From Leptidea sinapis (Eukaryota; Arthropoda; Insecta; Lepidoptera; Pieridae): a stretch of 64,000 nucleotides of DNA. A program made the position numbers and the translations under genes. Shown piece after piece: positions 33,168 to 48,100 of this stretch. Each line of letters opens with the position of its first letter. Positions within the stretch are counted from its first letter, which is position 1. The DNA lies in NCBI RefSeq assembly GCF_905404315.1, contig NC_066266.1, positions 7,447,501 to 7,511,500 of the forward strand, read 5' to 3'. The notes under the pieces were generated by a model. It searched no databases. It saw only the letters and a program-made list of their open reading frames with translations, and was not told the origin of the DNA.

Positions 33168-36100
33168 CTGCAAATAATTATAAATAATTACATAATTTGA
33201 AAAAAAAAAACAAGTCATAACTATATTTACAATACTACGACTACATAAAATTAAAACTATCATTACGTGGAAGCGTACCAAGAATACTGGCAGCATTACC
33301 GTGTTGGATAGCAAGGCTGATCCGTTGACCGAAATAGCTGCCAGCGCTTGGGTTTCCAGTAGCCTTATTGAGGCGCGAAGATAGTATTTTGAACATTCTC
33401 CGCGCCTTTGGGCCCCACGGGCCAAGTGTCTCGACACCAAACGGCACAAAGATGTATGACTCACTAAGGCCAACATATTTGCGACGCTTGCTTCGGCAGT
33501 CGAAGCAGCAGCCCCAGCACCAACTGACGTAACTTGGACATGAGAAGGAGCCAGAGTGTCGACGCAAGTAGCGTCCCACACCAGCGCCCTTCCCCGTGCC
33601 CAAGCCACCAGCGTCATTCCATCAGACGCTTGCCATCGCGGCGGAACACCATTTGGCTCTAAAACAGCTGGTATATTAAGAGCGGCAAATGCCCTGCGGA
33701 TAACTTCATTAATGCTGGCGTGACGTCTGATACGGCCTGCCGATTTTAGGCAGGATAACCCGTGACGTCCAAGAGCATCTACCTGAACGCCACATCTACA
33801 TTGATGTGGTTCATTCAGTTTTATACCTAGCCGGAGTGTTACGCATATTGACAATGTCATATTGTCAAATAGCGTTCCAATCGGCGCAGAAGGCAAGGCT
33901 TGTAACCAAAAGCCCGACTCATTTTGTGTCACGGCCAAAAGACGAGCACGCTCTGTTATGTCAGTAGATGAGATCAAAAGATCATCAAAGGCTGACTTAC
34001 AAAGAAGTGCGTCCCATGCTTTTTGACACTTTAAATCGTCTGAAAAATTTTGAATGTTTGCAATATTTAGCCAAGCATTGTTAGCTTCGTTCAAATACAC
34101 AACCTCTGAGTTACCTGGTACATGATTTACAATTCTAGTAACCAAAGGCTGCGCAATATGAACTGAAGATAGAAATGCTGGTAAGGCCACGCCCGAAACT
34201 TTGCGAGTACCCAAACCACCAAACCGTATCGATAAAGAGGCTTGAGACCATGCATTTGAAAAATCTCTTTAGATACACTTAAAATAAAACACTGTCAGCA
34301 CTGAGCAGCCTCTTTGGATTCGGGAGCATAAAAGTAAACAGCTATAGTCACCCGTAACTATTTTTTTTAAGAAAATAAGGGGCGAGACGAGCAGGACGTT
34401 CAGCTGATGGTAATTGATACGCCCTGCCCATTACAATGCAGTACCGCTCAGGATTCTTGAAATACCCAATAATTCTGAGCGGCACTACAACTGCTCTCGT
34501 CACCATGAAACTAAAGAAGTCAAGTCAAGTCTCATTTGCCCAGTAATTTCACTAGTTACGGCACCCTTCAGACCTTCACGGCAGAAATAGGCGCCGTCGT
34601 GGTATCCATAATCTAGCCGGCATCCTGTGCAAAGGAGTCTCCCACTGGTAAAACCAAAAATACACAGCATTTGAGTCAAATACGTAAATCATTCAACCAT
34701 TTCAAGTCACCATTAACCACGTAGGATATTGTGGGCCACTTGGGACAGTGCAGCCGATATTAATACCATCTTTGTGCTTCAGAAGAGGAATCATTAAGAG
34801 AAAAATTTAAAGGAATAAAAATTTTGACTGTTGCTTCTCAATATATTCTTGATAATGTTCTGTATGTTCATAAGCACATTGAGGAATTTGCTAGAAACTG
34901 TGACAATCATAATGTTAAAACGAGGCACACATATAAACTTGTTATGCCTATTACTCGGTTAAGTCGAATTTGTAAATCTTTTATTGGGCGTTTTATATTT
35001 TTACAAAATGATCCCAGAAAATGTACAAAACAAATGTGTTACGAGATTTAAAAGAATTGTTAAAAAACGTTTGTGTGGGAAAGGTTACTATAACATAAAC
35101 TATAATGATACCACAGATTGGGAATAAGCGAACACCCTCAGGCTCTTTAATTATAAATGTTTATTGTACTATATTACATTAAAAAAAGCCCGCTGAGTTT
35201 CCTGCGCCCGTTCTTCTCAGGTCTGAGGCAGTCTAGAATAAGTGGTAGTTTTTGAGGTTCAATAAGTGATTTTGAATCCTATTTTGAATAAAAATATTTG
35301 AATTTGAATTATGAGGTAGGTACTCATCAACTGATTAATACAAAAATATATTGTCAAGGAGTTCCATTTTCAAAATTTCAGTTTGTTTTATATCATATTG
35401 TTTAGAAGTGGCCAGTTCTAAAAACTCTCAGTGTCACCTTCGTATTTAAAAAGTCGATCATGCAACCATAAATATTTTTCTATTTTATAAAGCGTTTAAC
35501 GCGCCTAAAGATATTTTGAGTCCTACCATTATAAATTTTATTATACAGGTTGCTTATATTAACCTAATATATAACAAAAATCACATGTTTATTTGTCCTG
35601 CTATTCCAAATATATATTTATTTTTCATATTATGTACCTTGTGCATCAGCTCCCACCACGAGTCATCTTCCACTTGATGTCTCATAAACGAGGGTATATA
35701 CCAGAAGCAGACGTTAGGGCACTGCATCGGCGCTATCACCAAACGGAACCCAGGCTTGCTAGCGACAGACTGCAAGCAGAACTCTGCCAGCTCCATGGTA
35801 TGTTCTGTCATATGAGCCATACCCTCGATACCGCGGGCTTTCCAGATCATCCAGAGCTTAAAAGCATCGACCTAGAATATTTCAACTGGGTTAAAAATAA
35901 TTTTAATTGTGGTCTACATTTGTTTAAGGCTAAGTACGACGGCGAATGAGTACCGGCTTAAGGTATGTTCTTATGTTTCACTCAAGCAAATAGCTTTAAA
36001 TACCACTCAACATGCACCTAACAGGCATTCCTGAGCGTCGACATTGACAGGTATGAAATACCGGTCCTGACAGTTGAGACTGAATAGGATAGGTACCGTA

Positions 36101-39100
36101 CACGAGCACAAGCCAAGGCAAGCACTACGATGGAAATGAAAAGAAGTTTCAACCCTCATGGCAGCGTACATCCATTTAAGTATCTACAAGGAAGCGAAAG
36201 AGGAGAAGATTTCAAGAGGCCTGTCAATCGACCGGCAGCCCCAGAAGAAGTTAAAGTAAGGTGAGACCTTTGAAGAAAGGGTATCTGGATGTACTTAGTA
36301 CACTCTCCAGGACTGATTCTTTTATTCCTCTGTTGGTGCATGTAAATGTTGGCAGTAATGTTCATTTAGCAGTGAGTGCAGAAATTATCCTCACTAAGCT
36401 AGAAGTCAAATCGCCGGTGTTTATTCTTCTCGCGGGCGCATAATAAGAACGAAAGTAAACCAAAGAGAAGAGACCGACTCCATAGGGGAACGCCCGTCCC
36501 CACACCCAACAATCTGGGCGTATCCTTGCAGGGGCAAATAACCTGAAGCCAAGACTTGGAACAGGGTATATATTTCGGTTCATCGCAAAAAGCGCAGTCA
36601 TTCTATCCTTAAATGCCAGCAACGCTCTTGTCATTTATCAGATCACTTAACACCAGTTGACTCGTATGCTCGTTTGTCCTGCTTTTGAAACAGCTCTTCG
36701 GAACACTCGCCGTAATTCGTACCGGGTGAAACAAAGGATAGTTTTTGCTCTATATGTTAAAATTTCTTCGCATGTGTTTACCTTTCTGCCACACTGTATA
36801 CTTTTATCCCCCGTATCGTATCGCACATCGTAAAACTTGTCTTGTTGGAACAAATACTGTGCAGCCGCTGAGTTGGCTTCGTGTAATAGATTCTTCTCGC
36901 TAAGAAGAAATAGCGAGCACTGCAGAGGAGCGCCGGCCATCTTGTGTGGGTTCCACGATATCGAGTTTGCACTGAAAAATAATTATACGTGATGGCCGTG
37001 GAACACTCATTAGGAACGAAATTTCCTTCACATATTATTGATTAACAAATACATATAAATGAATTACTATACCAGTAGGAGGCTCTGCAACGGATGACGG
37101 CTAGATTATGGATACCACAACGGCATCTATTTCTGCCATGAAGCAGTAATGTGTAAGCATTACTGTGCTTCGGTCTGAAGGGCGCCGTAGCTAGTGAAAT
37201 TACTGACATCAGACTTGACATCTCATGTCTCAAGGTAACGATCGCAGTTTTAGTGCCGCTCAGAATATTTGTTTTTTTTTAAAAAATCTTGAGCGGCACT
37301 GCATTGTTAATGGCGTATCAATAACCATCAGCTGAACGCCTCGCTTGTCTCGTCCCTTATTTTCATAAAAAAATAGTAATTATTATCGTCTGAGAGTGAT
37401 TAAATGAAACGGGGAAGTAATGAATTGAAGGAATGATAGGGTATTTAGTAATTGATAATCTTTTTATACATTGTACACATTACATACGTTTAAATCAATG
37501 TAAACTTCATTTGACGACCTGTATAGCCGAGTGGTTAGCGATCCTATCTACTAAGCTAGAGGTCCCGGTATCGAATCCCGGTAGGTGCAAGCATTTATAT
37601 GATGAATATGGATGTTTGTTTCCGAGTCATGGATGTTTAAATGCATTTATGTATGTTTATATGAATTTATGTATGTTTAAGTAAGTATATTGTATTAAAT
37701 ATACCATTGTCTTGTAACCCATAACACAGGCTATATATGTTTAACTTGGGGCAAGATAATTTGTGTAAAAGTGTGTCAATATTTAAAATATTAAATTATT
37801 ACATTCTCCATCTCTACATTGAATCTTATTTAAACTATTCTTGCGCATCAGATACGAATTTATTTGAACCAATAAGCGCGCAGCTATTACTGACAACAGC
37901 CAATAGAATACGCGCTATGGATAACCGTCTAACCCCATTCGCCAGAAAGCATGCAACTTCGTCCCAATAAATAATTTAATTTGACAAAATTTTGTGATCA
38001 CCACCGCCATTGCTTACTTAACATCTTGACTGTTGCTTCTCAATATATTCTTGATAATGTAATGTATGTTCATAGACACATAAGTGAATTTGCCAGAAAC
38101 TGTCATAACCATAATGTTAACACCAGGAACAGACATAAACTGATGATGCCGACTACTCGGCTAAGTCGAGTTAGTAAGTCTTTTGTGGGGCGATGTATAT
38201 ACTTTTACAACAAGATCCCAGAAAATGTTCAAAACAAAGGTGTTACGTTATTCAAAAGAATTGTTAAAAAACGTTTGTGTGGTAAAGGTTACTATAACAT
38301 AAATGACTTTCTTAATGATACCACAGATTGGGAATGGAGCGACCGCCCTCAGGCTATTAAATAATAAGTTTAATTGTACAATGTTACTTTGTAAATGTTA
38401 CTTTAATTGTAAAACATACTTTTGATGAAAAAAAAAGCCCGCTGAGTTTGTTGCGCCCATTCTTCTCAGGCCTGAGGCATTCAATTTGGAATGGGTGGTA
38501 GTTTTTTTTTTGACTTTCAATAAGTGATTTCACATCCTATTTTGAATAAAAATATTTGAATTTGAATAACATACCTTGGGCGATTGGGAATGTAGTTGTT
38601 AAAAGTACGTTTATGAAAATACATTATAAAATATCATACTTACTTTTCTATTCCTTTCAGTTTAATTTTAAATTTGGGTGATAATAATAAACTACCACCC
38701 CAACATGCCTGTAACAGAGAAATATTAACGTTTTAAAACCTTGAAAAAGAATGTGCAATTATTAATAGGTATTTTTTTTTCTGCTTTTCGTTGTGAAATA
38801 AAATAAAACACAACTTGATTAAGGGAATGTTAAGACTGGGACAGCTGTAAGCCGTCGAAAAAAAAATAGAGGTTGACAGTTAACCTCTATTTACTCTTAA
38901 AAGGTAACATACAAATCGCGAGTGTAAACGTAGCTTGTCACGCACACTAAAGTAACAAAACTGGCCTGTTTTCTTGGGTTGTCAATCGTGTTTAAATTAT
39001 CTAAGGTATATACTCCAAATACTAAGGAGCTAATCACTAATGTCAAATGTGGCTCACTTTTGACGACTTGCCAATCAAAATCGGTTACAGTGACAATAGA

Positions 39101-42100
39101 TTCTCTTTCCTTTTCTATTTTGCTGTATGTCTGTTAGTATTTGTTTTGGAATCAATATTTTTTATGAAAATAAGGGACAAGACGAGCAAGACGTTCAGCT
39201 AATGGTAATTGATACGCTCTACCCATTACAATGCAGTGCCGCTCAGGATTCTTGAAAAACCCAAAAAATCTGAGCGGCACTACAATTGCGCTCGTCACCT
39301 TGAGACATAAGTTGATAAGTTACATTACATTATTCGCCCAATAATTTCACTAGCTACGGCTCCCTCCAGACCGAAATACAGTAATGTTTACACATTACTG
39401 CTTCACGGCAGAAATAGGCGTTGTGGTTGGTACCCATAATCTAGCCGGCTTCCTGTGCAAAGGGGCCTCCCACTGGTAGATAATATAGAAATTACTCACA
39501 TCGACATGCATCCAGATCTTGTATTTCCGACATATTGCAGATATTTCTTCGATGTCATCAATAGCACCAAGAACCGTGGTACCAGCTGTTACATTTACCA
39601 TAACTGGATATCTTTGATGAGACAAATCATGTTTTAAAGCAACTTCAAGCTCTTCTGTAATCATCTGGCCGGAGCCGTTTACTCTGACCGTTCTGACACT
39701 TTCTGTGCCGAACCCAAGCCAGTGAGCAGCCTTCATGATTGAATAGTGACTCTACAAAATAACAGAAGAGTGAAAAAAAAACTTATAACTTTTAGCAATA
39801 AAATTTAAAATTTCATAACCTTAAAAAAATATTTATGCGAATTTTTTTAAACTTATTTTCTATAATATAATATTGATCAAACAAAAACCCAATTTCAACA
39901 GTGCAATATATACACATTGAACTTTTCACTAAATCCATTCAATTTCACTTATAAGATATACACAGTACTAATAATTAATCTACTAGGCTCCATAAAATTG
40001 CTAAATCTTTTAAAGTGGATTGTGTTATATTTTATAATAAACTCCCAAATGAAATTGAAATATTACCTATTAAAAAATTTAAAAGTGTCGTAAAAAATAA
40101 ATTAACATCCAAGGCCTATTATAATGTGAAAGATTATTTGAATGATAAAGATAGTTGGAATTAATGTTCTTAATTTTGTTAATGAATATTGTTATACTCA
40201 TTTGAATGCTATTGTAACTTTTGTACTTCATCATGACTTGCACTTATAAAGTTATTTATTTATTTTATTTTTTTTTATTTGGAAAACAAACAGCTATATA
40301 TTATACATAGTTTTAGCCTTAATTTAGAAAAATACAATAAGCCAGCAAAGTTTTCACAAACGTGTAGATTCATAATTGCTAGATTAATTACTCGATCGGG
40401 TACAACTAGGTTCGCATACAACACTAAAGTTATAGATAAAAGTAAGGGTTGCAGCTGCAATCAGGGAACGAGTTAGACACATTTCCTGATCTCAGATACA
40501 AACCTACCGTACTTATGAAAGAAAATATCAATTTGTTGGTATTTATTGTTATACCTATCGCATGACCTTTGGAGAAATTTATTTCTGCAGTAGTTACTAT
40601 TAACTCGTGGAAGATGAAATGTGTACTGCTGCCGACAATTTCGCTTTAAAGGTTTTCGTGCTATATATTTGATTTTATTCAATAAATAACGACTATCGAT
40701 CAACCCATTGACTAATTTATATAAAAAAAATTGATCCTTATGTTCTCGTCTTAATTCTAAGGAAGTTAAACCATTAGCCGAGAAACCAAATCTTTTATAG
40801 ATGCACTTATGAAACTTACGCTGGATTCCCTCAATCATATCTACGTGACAGGCCTACTGTGGGTTCCAAGCGGTGGAAGCGTATTCCAACTGGGATCTCA
40901 CCAGGGAGTTATAAAGTAAAATAAGAGATTTTGGGTTTTTAAAATCAGTTGTTTGGCGAAGGACAAATCCAAGCATCTTGTAGGCTTTGTTTTTAATTTT
41001 ATTAATGTGTGATTCAAAATATAGTTGTTTGTCCAACATTATACCAAGGTCTCTCACCTCGTCAACTCTGCGGAGTTTATTACCCAATAAATAATAATTT
41101 TGCGTTGACACTGTCCTCTTTCTTGTAAATGATATGGTGCAACATTTGTCAACGTTCAAGTGTAAACCATTATTTGAGCAATAGTCAGTGAGACGATCTA
41201 AATCTTCCTGCAAACTGTTACAATCTAATTCCGTTTTAATAACTTTTAATAATTTAGTATCATCAGCATACATTAATAACTGAGATTTTTTTATACAGTT
41301 GACCACATCGTTGATGAATATATTAAAGAGTAATGGTCCGAGGTGGGAGCCTTGTGGTACGCCAGATGTTATGGGTACAAATGATGTAGTGTATCCCTTG
41401 ACAGTTACAGCTTGGGTCCTATCACGGAGATACGATGTGAGCCATCTCAAAAGGTCACCGTGAATACCTATTGCTTCCACTTTTGCAATTAATAATCTGT
41501 GGGAAATTTTGTCGAACGCCTTCGAGTAATCGGTATACACGGCATCAACGCGAAACCCCTTGTCCATAGCATCGAAAATCATATCTAGCATCTCACAAAG
41601 ATTTGTTTCCGTGGGACGCTTATTAATAAATCCATGTTGAAACGGTGTTAATAAAGGTCGCACTGCTGAAAATAAGGCATCATGTACAATTTTTTCAAAC
41701 AATTTTGGAATGACTGATAACTTTGAGATCCCACGGTAATTCCTTATATTGTGCTTATCGCCGCTTTTGTGAATAGGGACAATAATGGATCTTTTCCAAA
41801 TCTTAGGTAAGATGCCTGATCTGAGGGAGCTCTGAAATAGAAGCGTTAGAGGTATGGATAATTGTTTACTACATTTTTTTAGAAAGAGGGGATGAAGGCC
41901 GTCTGGGCCACAGCCTTTGGTAGGGTCAATAATTGATAAGAAATTTTCTACAGTTTTAAAATTAATTTCTACATATCCAATAACAGCTTGATAGTACTCA
42001 CTTGCATAAATACTCGCGTTCAAAGTGTGGTTAAATTGTTTTTCAAACACGGATTCAAAGAATTTATTAAACAGTTGGGCTATATGTTGTCCGTCGTTGG

Positions 42101-45100
42101 CATTTTCGTTGTCTAAATATAAGCTATCAGGTATACTATTAACCTTATATTTTGACTGCATAAATGACCAGAAGCATTTTGAGTTTAGAGCAATATTGTT
42201 TTCTACACGATTAATATATAATTGAGAAAGCCTCCATTTTCTTGAATTCGTGTCTAAGATCAGAGAATAGAAAGTAGTCGGATTGCCTTCCATATATTTT
42301 CCATTTCTTATGTATCCTTATTTTTCTCTTTACAATTTTAATTAAGGGACGTGAATACCAGCATGGATAGCTGGTGCTGTTTATAACTAATTTAGATGGA
42401 ATATACTTATCGATAATTGAATTCAATACAAGATAAAATTCATCGACTGCCGCATTTATTTCTTTATCATCCAGTAGGTCGCACCAGTTAATTTTTGCTA
42501 ATTCCTCGTCAATCAGGTTATAATCTGCCAAGTGAAATTTTCTCACGAGCCGAGGAGGGGGTCTCAGGCTAGGCTGCAAGCCTTGAACATTAATATTAAC
42601 ACTGAGGGCAGGGTGGTGGTTATCTTCGGGTATCGCTAGAGCGACAGATCTCTGAACCGAACATTGAGAACTAGATATGACCAAATCGAGACATCTATTA
42701 TTAATATTACTGATATAATTGAACTGGATCCAACCCGTAAAACATAAAAACGCCCATAGTTGGGAAGTCAACCGGTCCGCGCTGGTATTTAAAATTGTGT
42801 AACCTATATCACTAAGATTAGGTTGCCATTCAGCATTCCTAATGTTAAAATCGCCTACAAGTAAGACTTCATCGGTGGGGTACGCTATGCTCAGATCAGA
42901 TAAGTATTCAAAAAATTGCTGTTGAGACCATAACTGATGCAGATTTTGAGGGAAATAGCAACAGAACAAACGGAGGTTTTTTAAAGATGGGCCCCGGCAA
43001 AGAGATATATTAATCTGAGTAATATCAGCGTCGGGGAACACTGGTAGTGGTCGTACGTTTAGTATATTAGTCATAAGCGTACGGTGTACTGCTATTAAGG
43101 TGCCGCCGCCCATTTTAACTCCCAGTCGGTCGTAGTCACGATCCGTCCGATAAACATTATAACGCGCGTCGAACAATTCAGCGTCGTGGATTCCAGACAG
43201 TAGCCAAGTTTCACTGATACATATTATGTCGTAGTTGTTTTGTAAAACATTTTTTATAAAGCTCGTGGTTTTCGTACGTAATCCGCGAACGTTTTGGTAA
43301 AAAAGATTTATTAACACTGCTCCAACAAGGTTACAATAATTATTTTAGGTATTACATAATAAAGTACATTAAACAAGTAAGCCATCGTACAAAATAAATA
43401 AATGGAACGTCGTCCGCATTGAACAATAATTAATATTACTTCGTAGTCATTGACAGGTATTAAATATAAGATCATACAATATAAACTAATTGAACTCGTT
43501 ACAAATTCTCTGTATACTACGAATTTAATTGGTGAATAAAGATTTTTTGACTTTGACTTTGACTAATGTTACATAATACGTCAGCTGTATAGCTACAGAT
43601 ATACTGCTATAAGCATTTCGGCGAACTCACGAGATTTCACCCATCCAAAAAATGTTGAACTACAATAATATGTATTTATATTTATTGTTTAATTATTTAC
43701 TTATCGCCTAAGCCAGTCATGAGCATGTCGGTGACGCGAACACAAGATTTTTCCCAACCAATGCGCCTAAAGATGTTTTGACTTCAAAAACTAATTATAT
43801 AATTAGGGACGACTCGTTCGTGTCCCTCGCGGATCTGGTGTCCGTTCCTTAATTCTGCTTTATTTTTATATGACGTGAATTGTCTATATTTTATATAGAA
43901 CGTCATTGGTTAATTCAAAACAATTATACCGTCATTTACATTCCATGTTTTCGAACACAATTAATTAAGAGATTAAATAATTTATCTAGTTGAAAATAAA
44001 TGTTTTTCAGAAGTTATCGTGTAAACCTCACTATGTGGACTCTAAATCTGCACTATAAGCCACTAAAACCATTTTTTTTATGTAAAAATAGCAATTAATT
44101 AATTTTTTTTAATAAGTACAACAATAATTTATCTTTCGGACGGTGTGATTTTTATATCATTTATATGCAAAATAATATTTTTTTATATGATTTTATGCGT
44201 CATAGAGTTGATATTTGATTTTTAGGTCATAGTAGAACATACCTACGCGCATCCAATAGAGAAAAAAATACTTACATCTTCAGAAGTATATATAGTCATT
44301 TCTGGTAGATTTTTCATTCCTTTTGATTTGATTTCCGGGAATGCCTTATATCTGGCTGCGACTAAGGCATACATCATGGAGATACTTCCCCCTGGACTAA
44401 ATATGCCGTCCCCATTGCTGAGTCCAAACATATCGAGGACACGAGATATCACGTTTAACTCAATTAGAGTAAAGACAGGGGCTACTTCGAATGTATATCT
44501 GTAATTAGAAGAGTTAAGATAATACCGTGGTATTTAAAAAAAAACTTTATTACAGTTCAGTGTTTCTACCAATAAAAGGTCCCAGTGAGACTTACATCTT
44601 TGTGCCGTTTGGTGTCGAGACACGTCTTGGCCCGTGCGGCCCAGAGGCGCGGAGAATGTACAAAGTACTATCTACGCGCCTCAATAGGGTTAATTGAAAT
44701 CCAAGCACTGGCAGCACTTTCGATCAACGGATTAGCAGAGCTATCCAACGCGGAAATGCTGCCAGTATTCTTGGTACATTTCCTCGTAATAATATTTTTA
44801 ATTTTATGTTATCATAGTATTTACTTATTGTATATACTAGGGCTTCCAATATCCCAATATATTCCAATATCCAAGATCCCGCAATACCGAGATCCCGCGC
44901 CATATTCTAATCCTGCGAGATGCAGGTTTACGAGCACGGGATCCGCGGGAATTGCGGGACTGAAATAAAGCGTGCATGCGATGCAAAATAGGTTAATCTG
45001 CGTGAAATATTATTCTTAATAACTCAAGTTATTAACTAAGTTTATTGATACATCCTTTTAAGGGTTTGTACCACAAGCTTGGAAGCAGAAAGGGCATTTT

Positions 45101-48100
45101 CTGCTGCAGGCTATATCGCATCTAAAATATCTAAAATATGCAGTAGTTTGGCAGACGACAGTTTGTACATGTGTTTCTTTCGCAAACATTTTCAGTTAAG
45201 AATTAAAGCTGACAAACTTAATAATTTATCAGTTTAAAATGTGTTTTATTTGGTTGATTTTTTTAATTTTTCTTTGTGTATTTTTTGAAAACGATTTGTT
45301 TTGTTTTGATTTGCTTTGTATTCCGAATTTTTTATTGTTTTTTTTTGTGAAAAAAATAGTACAATGTGATTGATGTCCTTTTAATAGTAATATGTACGTA
45401 AATAAATGTGGATTTGATAAATTCATTGTTTTAAAATGTGCATATTTTCAATATGAGTGATCCCGCAAATACCGAGATCCCGCGGGATTGAAAATTCGTA
45501 GTTCCGCAAATGCCGAGATTGAATACAGGCCGCGGGATTGGAAGCCCTAGTACATATAGTTATAAATTGCCTATTTCATATCAATAGCTCGTACTTTATA
45601 CTCCTATTTTTGATAGTTTTTTTATTCGAAACCATAATCCCATTACTTTTTTCGTGACAGTTTAAGACTGAGTTCTACAGTGCGTACTTAGACTTTGCTC
45701 AGACTTTACTTACGTAAAACTTAGCTGATTTTAGGCCAAGTATAATCTTTGCTATTGTATTCATAGTCATTTGACAGCTGAAGTTATGGTGAGCTTAAGC
45801 TAAGACAGTCCATGGCAAATGCGTACAGTTATACAAATAATGGCGGTTTTTCTTTTTTCATGGGATACCTTAGATTAAGGATTGGTCTCCGCTGCGCTCC
45901 AATTAGATACCACAGGCGTAGTCGCAAAGTACGGCAACTAATACTACGCCCAAGTAGTCGAGCCAGTCTCGAGCATTGTGTGACGTTGACGTGCCGCATG
46001 TTCTGTTAAACTTTGGTGATAATTTAAACTTTAATGCCGGGTTGCGTGATAAAACTTTGTAAACATAAAACTACAAGAAATAAGAAAGACACAGGGATCA
46101 AATATCGTCAGTAAGTATTTTGTATTTTATTAATTTCAAATGTAAAATAACATGAACCGTATATTACAAAATTTCAAGATGCCATTGAGTGTCAAGATGC
46201 CACGCACACAAGCATCTTTACAAATAGCCAATACACACTACAATATAAAGTGGCCGGCGATAATAAAGCTATTGTTCTTAGGTAGTACGGTATCTAGTTG
46301 GAGCGATGAGCCCAATCCTTAATCCAAGTGTCTATCTAAAAATAATTCAATATCTAAGTGTGATCGATCGATTTTAATTCTAAATTATTTATCCATAGCT
46401 ACGTAAGATATATTTCTGTCACATTTTCTCGATCAATCGATTGATCGTTAGTAATTATTTCAATCGTCTGGTTGTGTTTATTTTGGAGGTAGTCCAGTCC
46501 AGTTGTAGCTTCGAATAATATGTGGTTGAGCTACATACTCATGCGTCATTGAGTGTATTAATTTTAGATTTTAAATTATTTTACGCAAATTTACAATCAA
46601 ATGCATAAACGGAAGTGGATTGTGGTCCTCTTTAGTCCTATAATTTTATATTAAATTGCAGATAACTATTAGATATGATAATTAAGAATTAAATTGAAAA
46701 TAATGTCGGCAAAGTATATAATTTGTAATTTTTATGGAAAAAGAGGACAAACGAGCGTACGGGCCCACCTGGTCGTAATCACAGGAGCGCTGCCAGTCTT
46801 TAAGGAAGGTATTTATAAAGGTACCCATGTCGTATCGTCCCGGAAACACCGCAAAAGTAAGCTCATTCCACAGTTTTGTAGTACGTGGAAGAACGTTCCT
46901 TAAAAACTGCACTGTGGAGGACCGCCACACATCCAGATGGTGGGGATGATATCCTAATTTGTGGCGTGTCGTGTGAAGGTGGAATTCGGTGGCAGGAATC
47001 AGATGAAAAAGCTCTTCGGCACACTTCCCGTGATAAATGCGGTAGAAGACACACAATGAAGCGACGTCTCTACGCAACGCCAAGTCATCAAGCAGTTCAC
47101 AGAGCACTGGGACCCCGAATTAATATTTAACAATAATTTTTGAAAGAACAACGGCACTGCAACAGTTAATCACGTAGATGCTGAAAAACAGCGCTGCAGC
47201 CATATTGGTTTACAGCACAAGCTGAGCATCGGCCTTTTCTTTTGCCACACAGCATATTTAGTTAAGTTAAATCAAATCAAAATCACTTTATTCATGTAGG
47301 TCACGGAAATGAAACTTAAAAATATTTTTTCTTATTGAATCTACCGCTACTTCGTAAAGGGTTGAGCTAATGAGAAGAAGTAGCAAGAAACTCATTGCCA
47401 CTGTTTTATATCAAGATTTACATTTCCATAGATTTACAAATCATTTCAATTACAATATATTATGTAAAATGATGAAATAAACATACTCAGTTAGGATTAG
47501 GAATATATTTAGTATTTAGATTATATTTTTATGTGTGTGGTATGGAATAATTTTTTCTAATGTTTTAAAAAGATTTTTTATGTATCGACGCATCAAATGA
47601 GCTAGGTATGGAAGTATACAATTCAATGACTGATCACTGAGGGATTATACATTCGTATAGGATATCTTTATACGGAAAGTTTCTGGACTGGTGATACAAT
47701 AGTTTAACAAACATAGCTGACCCGACAGACCCTGTTCTGTCAGAAGAAAAAAAATTATACAAGTATTCGTGAATAATAAAGTCTAAAGCTATCGGACATA
47801 ATAAAGTTAATGAGTTAAAAATGAAACAATAACGTATTTTATGTATTAAATTATAAGGATTATTCCCTAATATCGTATTTGTGTCAACAACTTTTATATT
47901 ACCGCTTTATAATTAACAATTTTTTAAAGTATTAAAATGGATAAAGTATTTTATCCTTAAGAGACACATATGCCATTGCGGACTTTTCTGTAGACCTGTA
48001 CAAGATGCACAATTTCACCATACATTATTCTGTTATGTCTCAAACGGCTTAGACAGTGTTTTCGTTTAAAGCTATTGACGGCTTATTTTTTCGACTCCTC

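Larger units (their letters stand above)
40253..43317 (-). mobile_element. Nearly full-length non-LTR retrotransposon (EN + RT)
   Basis: Codes, in order, an apurinic-type endonuclease, a reverse transcriptase and a C-terminal region, then a 3' UTR of about 200 bases ending in an A-rich AATAAA run (T-rich on the plus strand, 40253-40278). It belongs to the jockey/CR1 broad group by motif order. No gag-like ORF1 is seen upstream, so it is 5' truncated. It sits in intron 3 of the decarboxylase, in the same orientation as the gene. Confidence 0.9.

Noticed and set aside
32976..34214. 412-codon open frame as a single host gene
   Set aside because: Its first ~330 codons are retroelement and its last 63 are the decarboxylase's final exon, separated by a proper splice acceptor.
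37515..37590. Functional tRNA gene
   Set aside because: The tRNA-like head continues into a SINE body repeated at 55262-55502.
43318..43562. 5'-inverted (twin-primed) LINE with the tail at 43530-43562
   Set aside because: The minus-strand LINE already has its own 3' UTR and A-rich end near 40253, so the GACTTTGACTTTGACT tail more likely belongs to a separate insertion.
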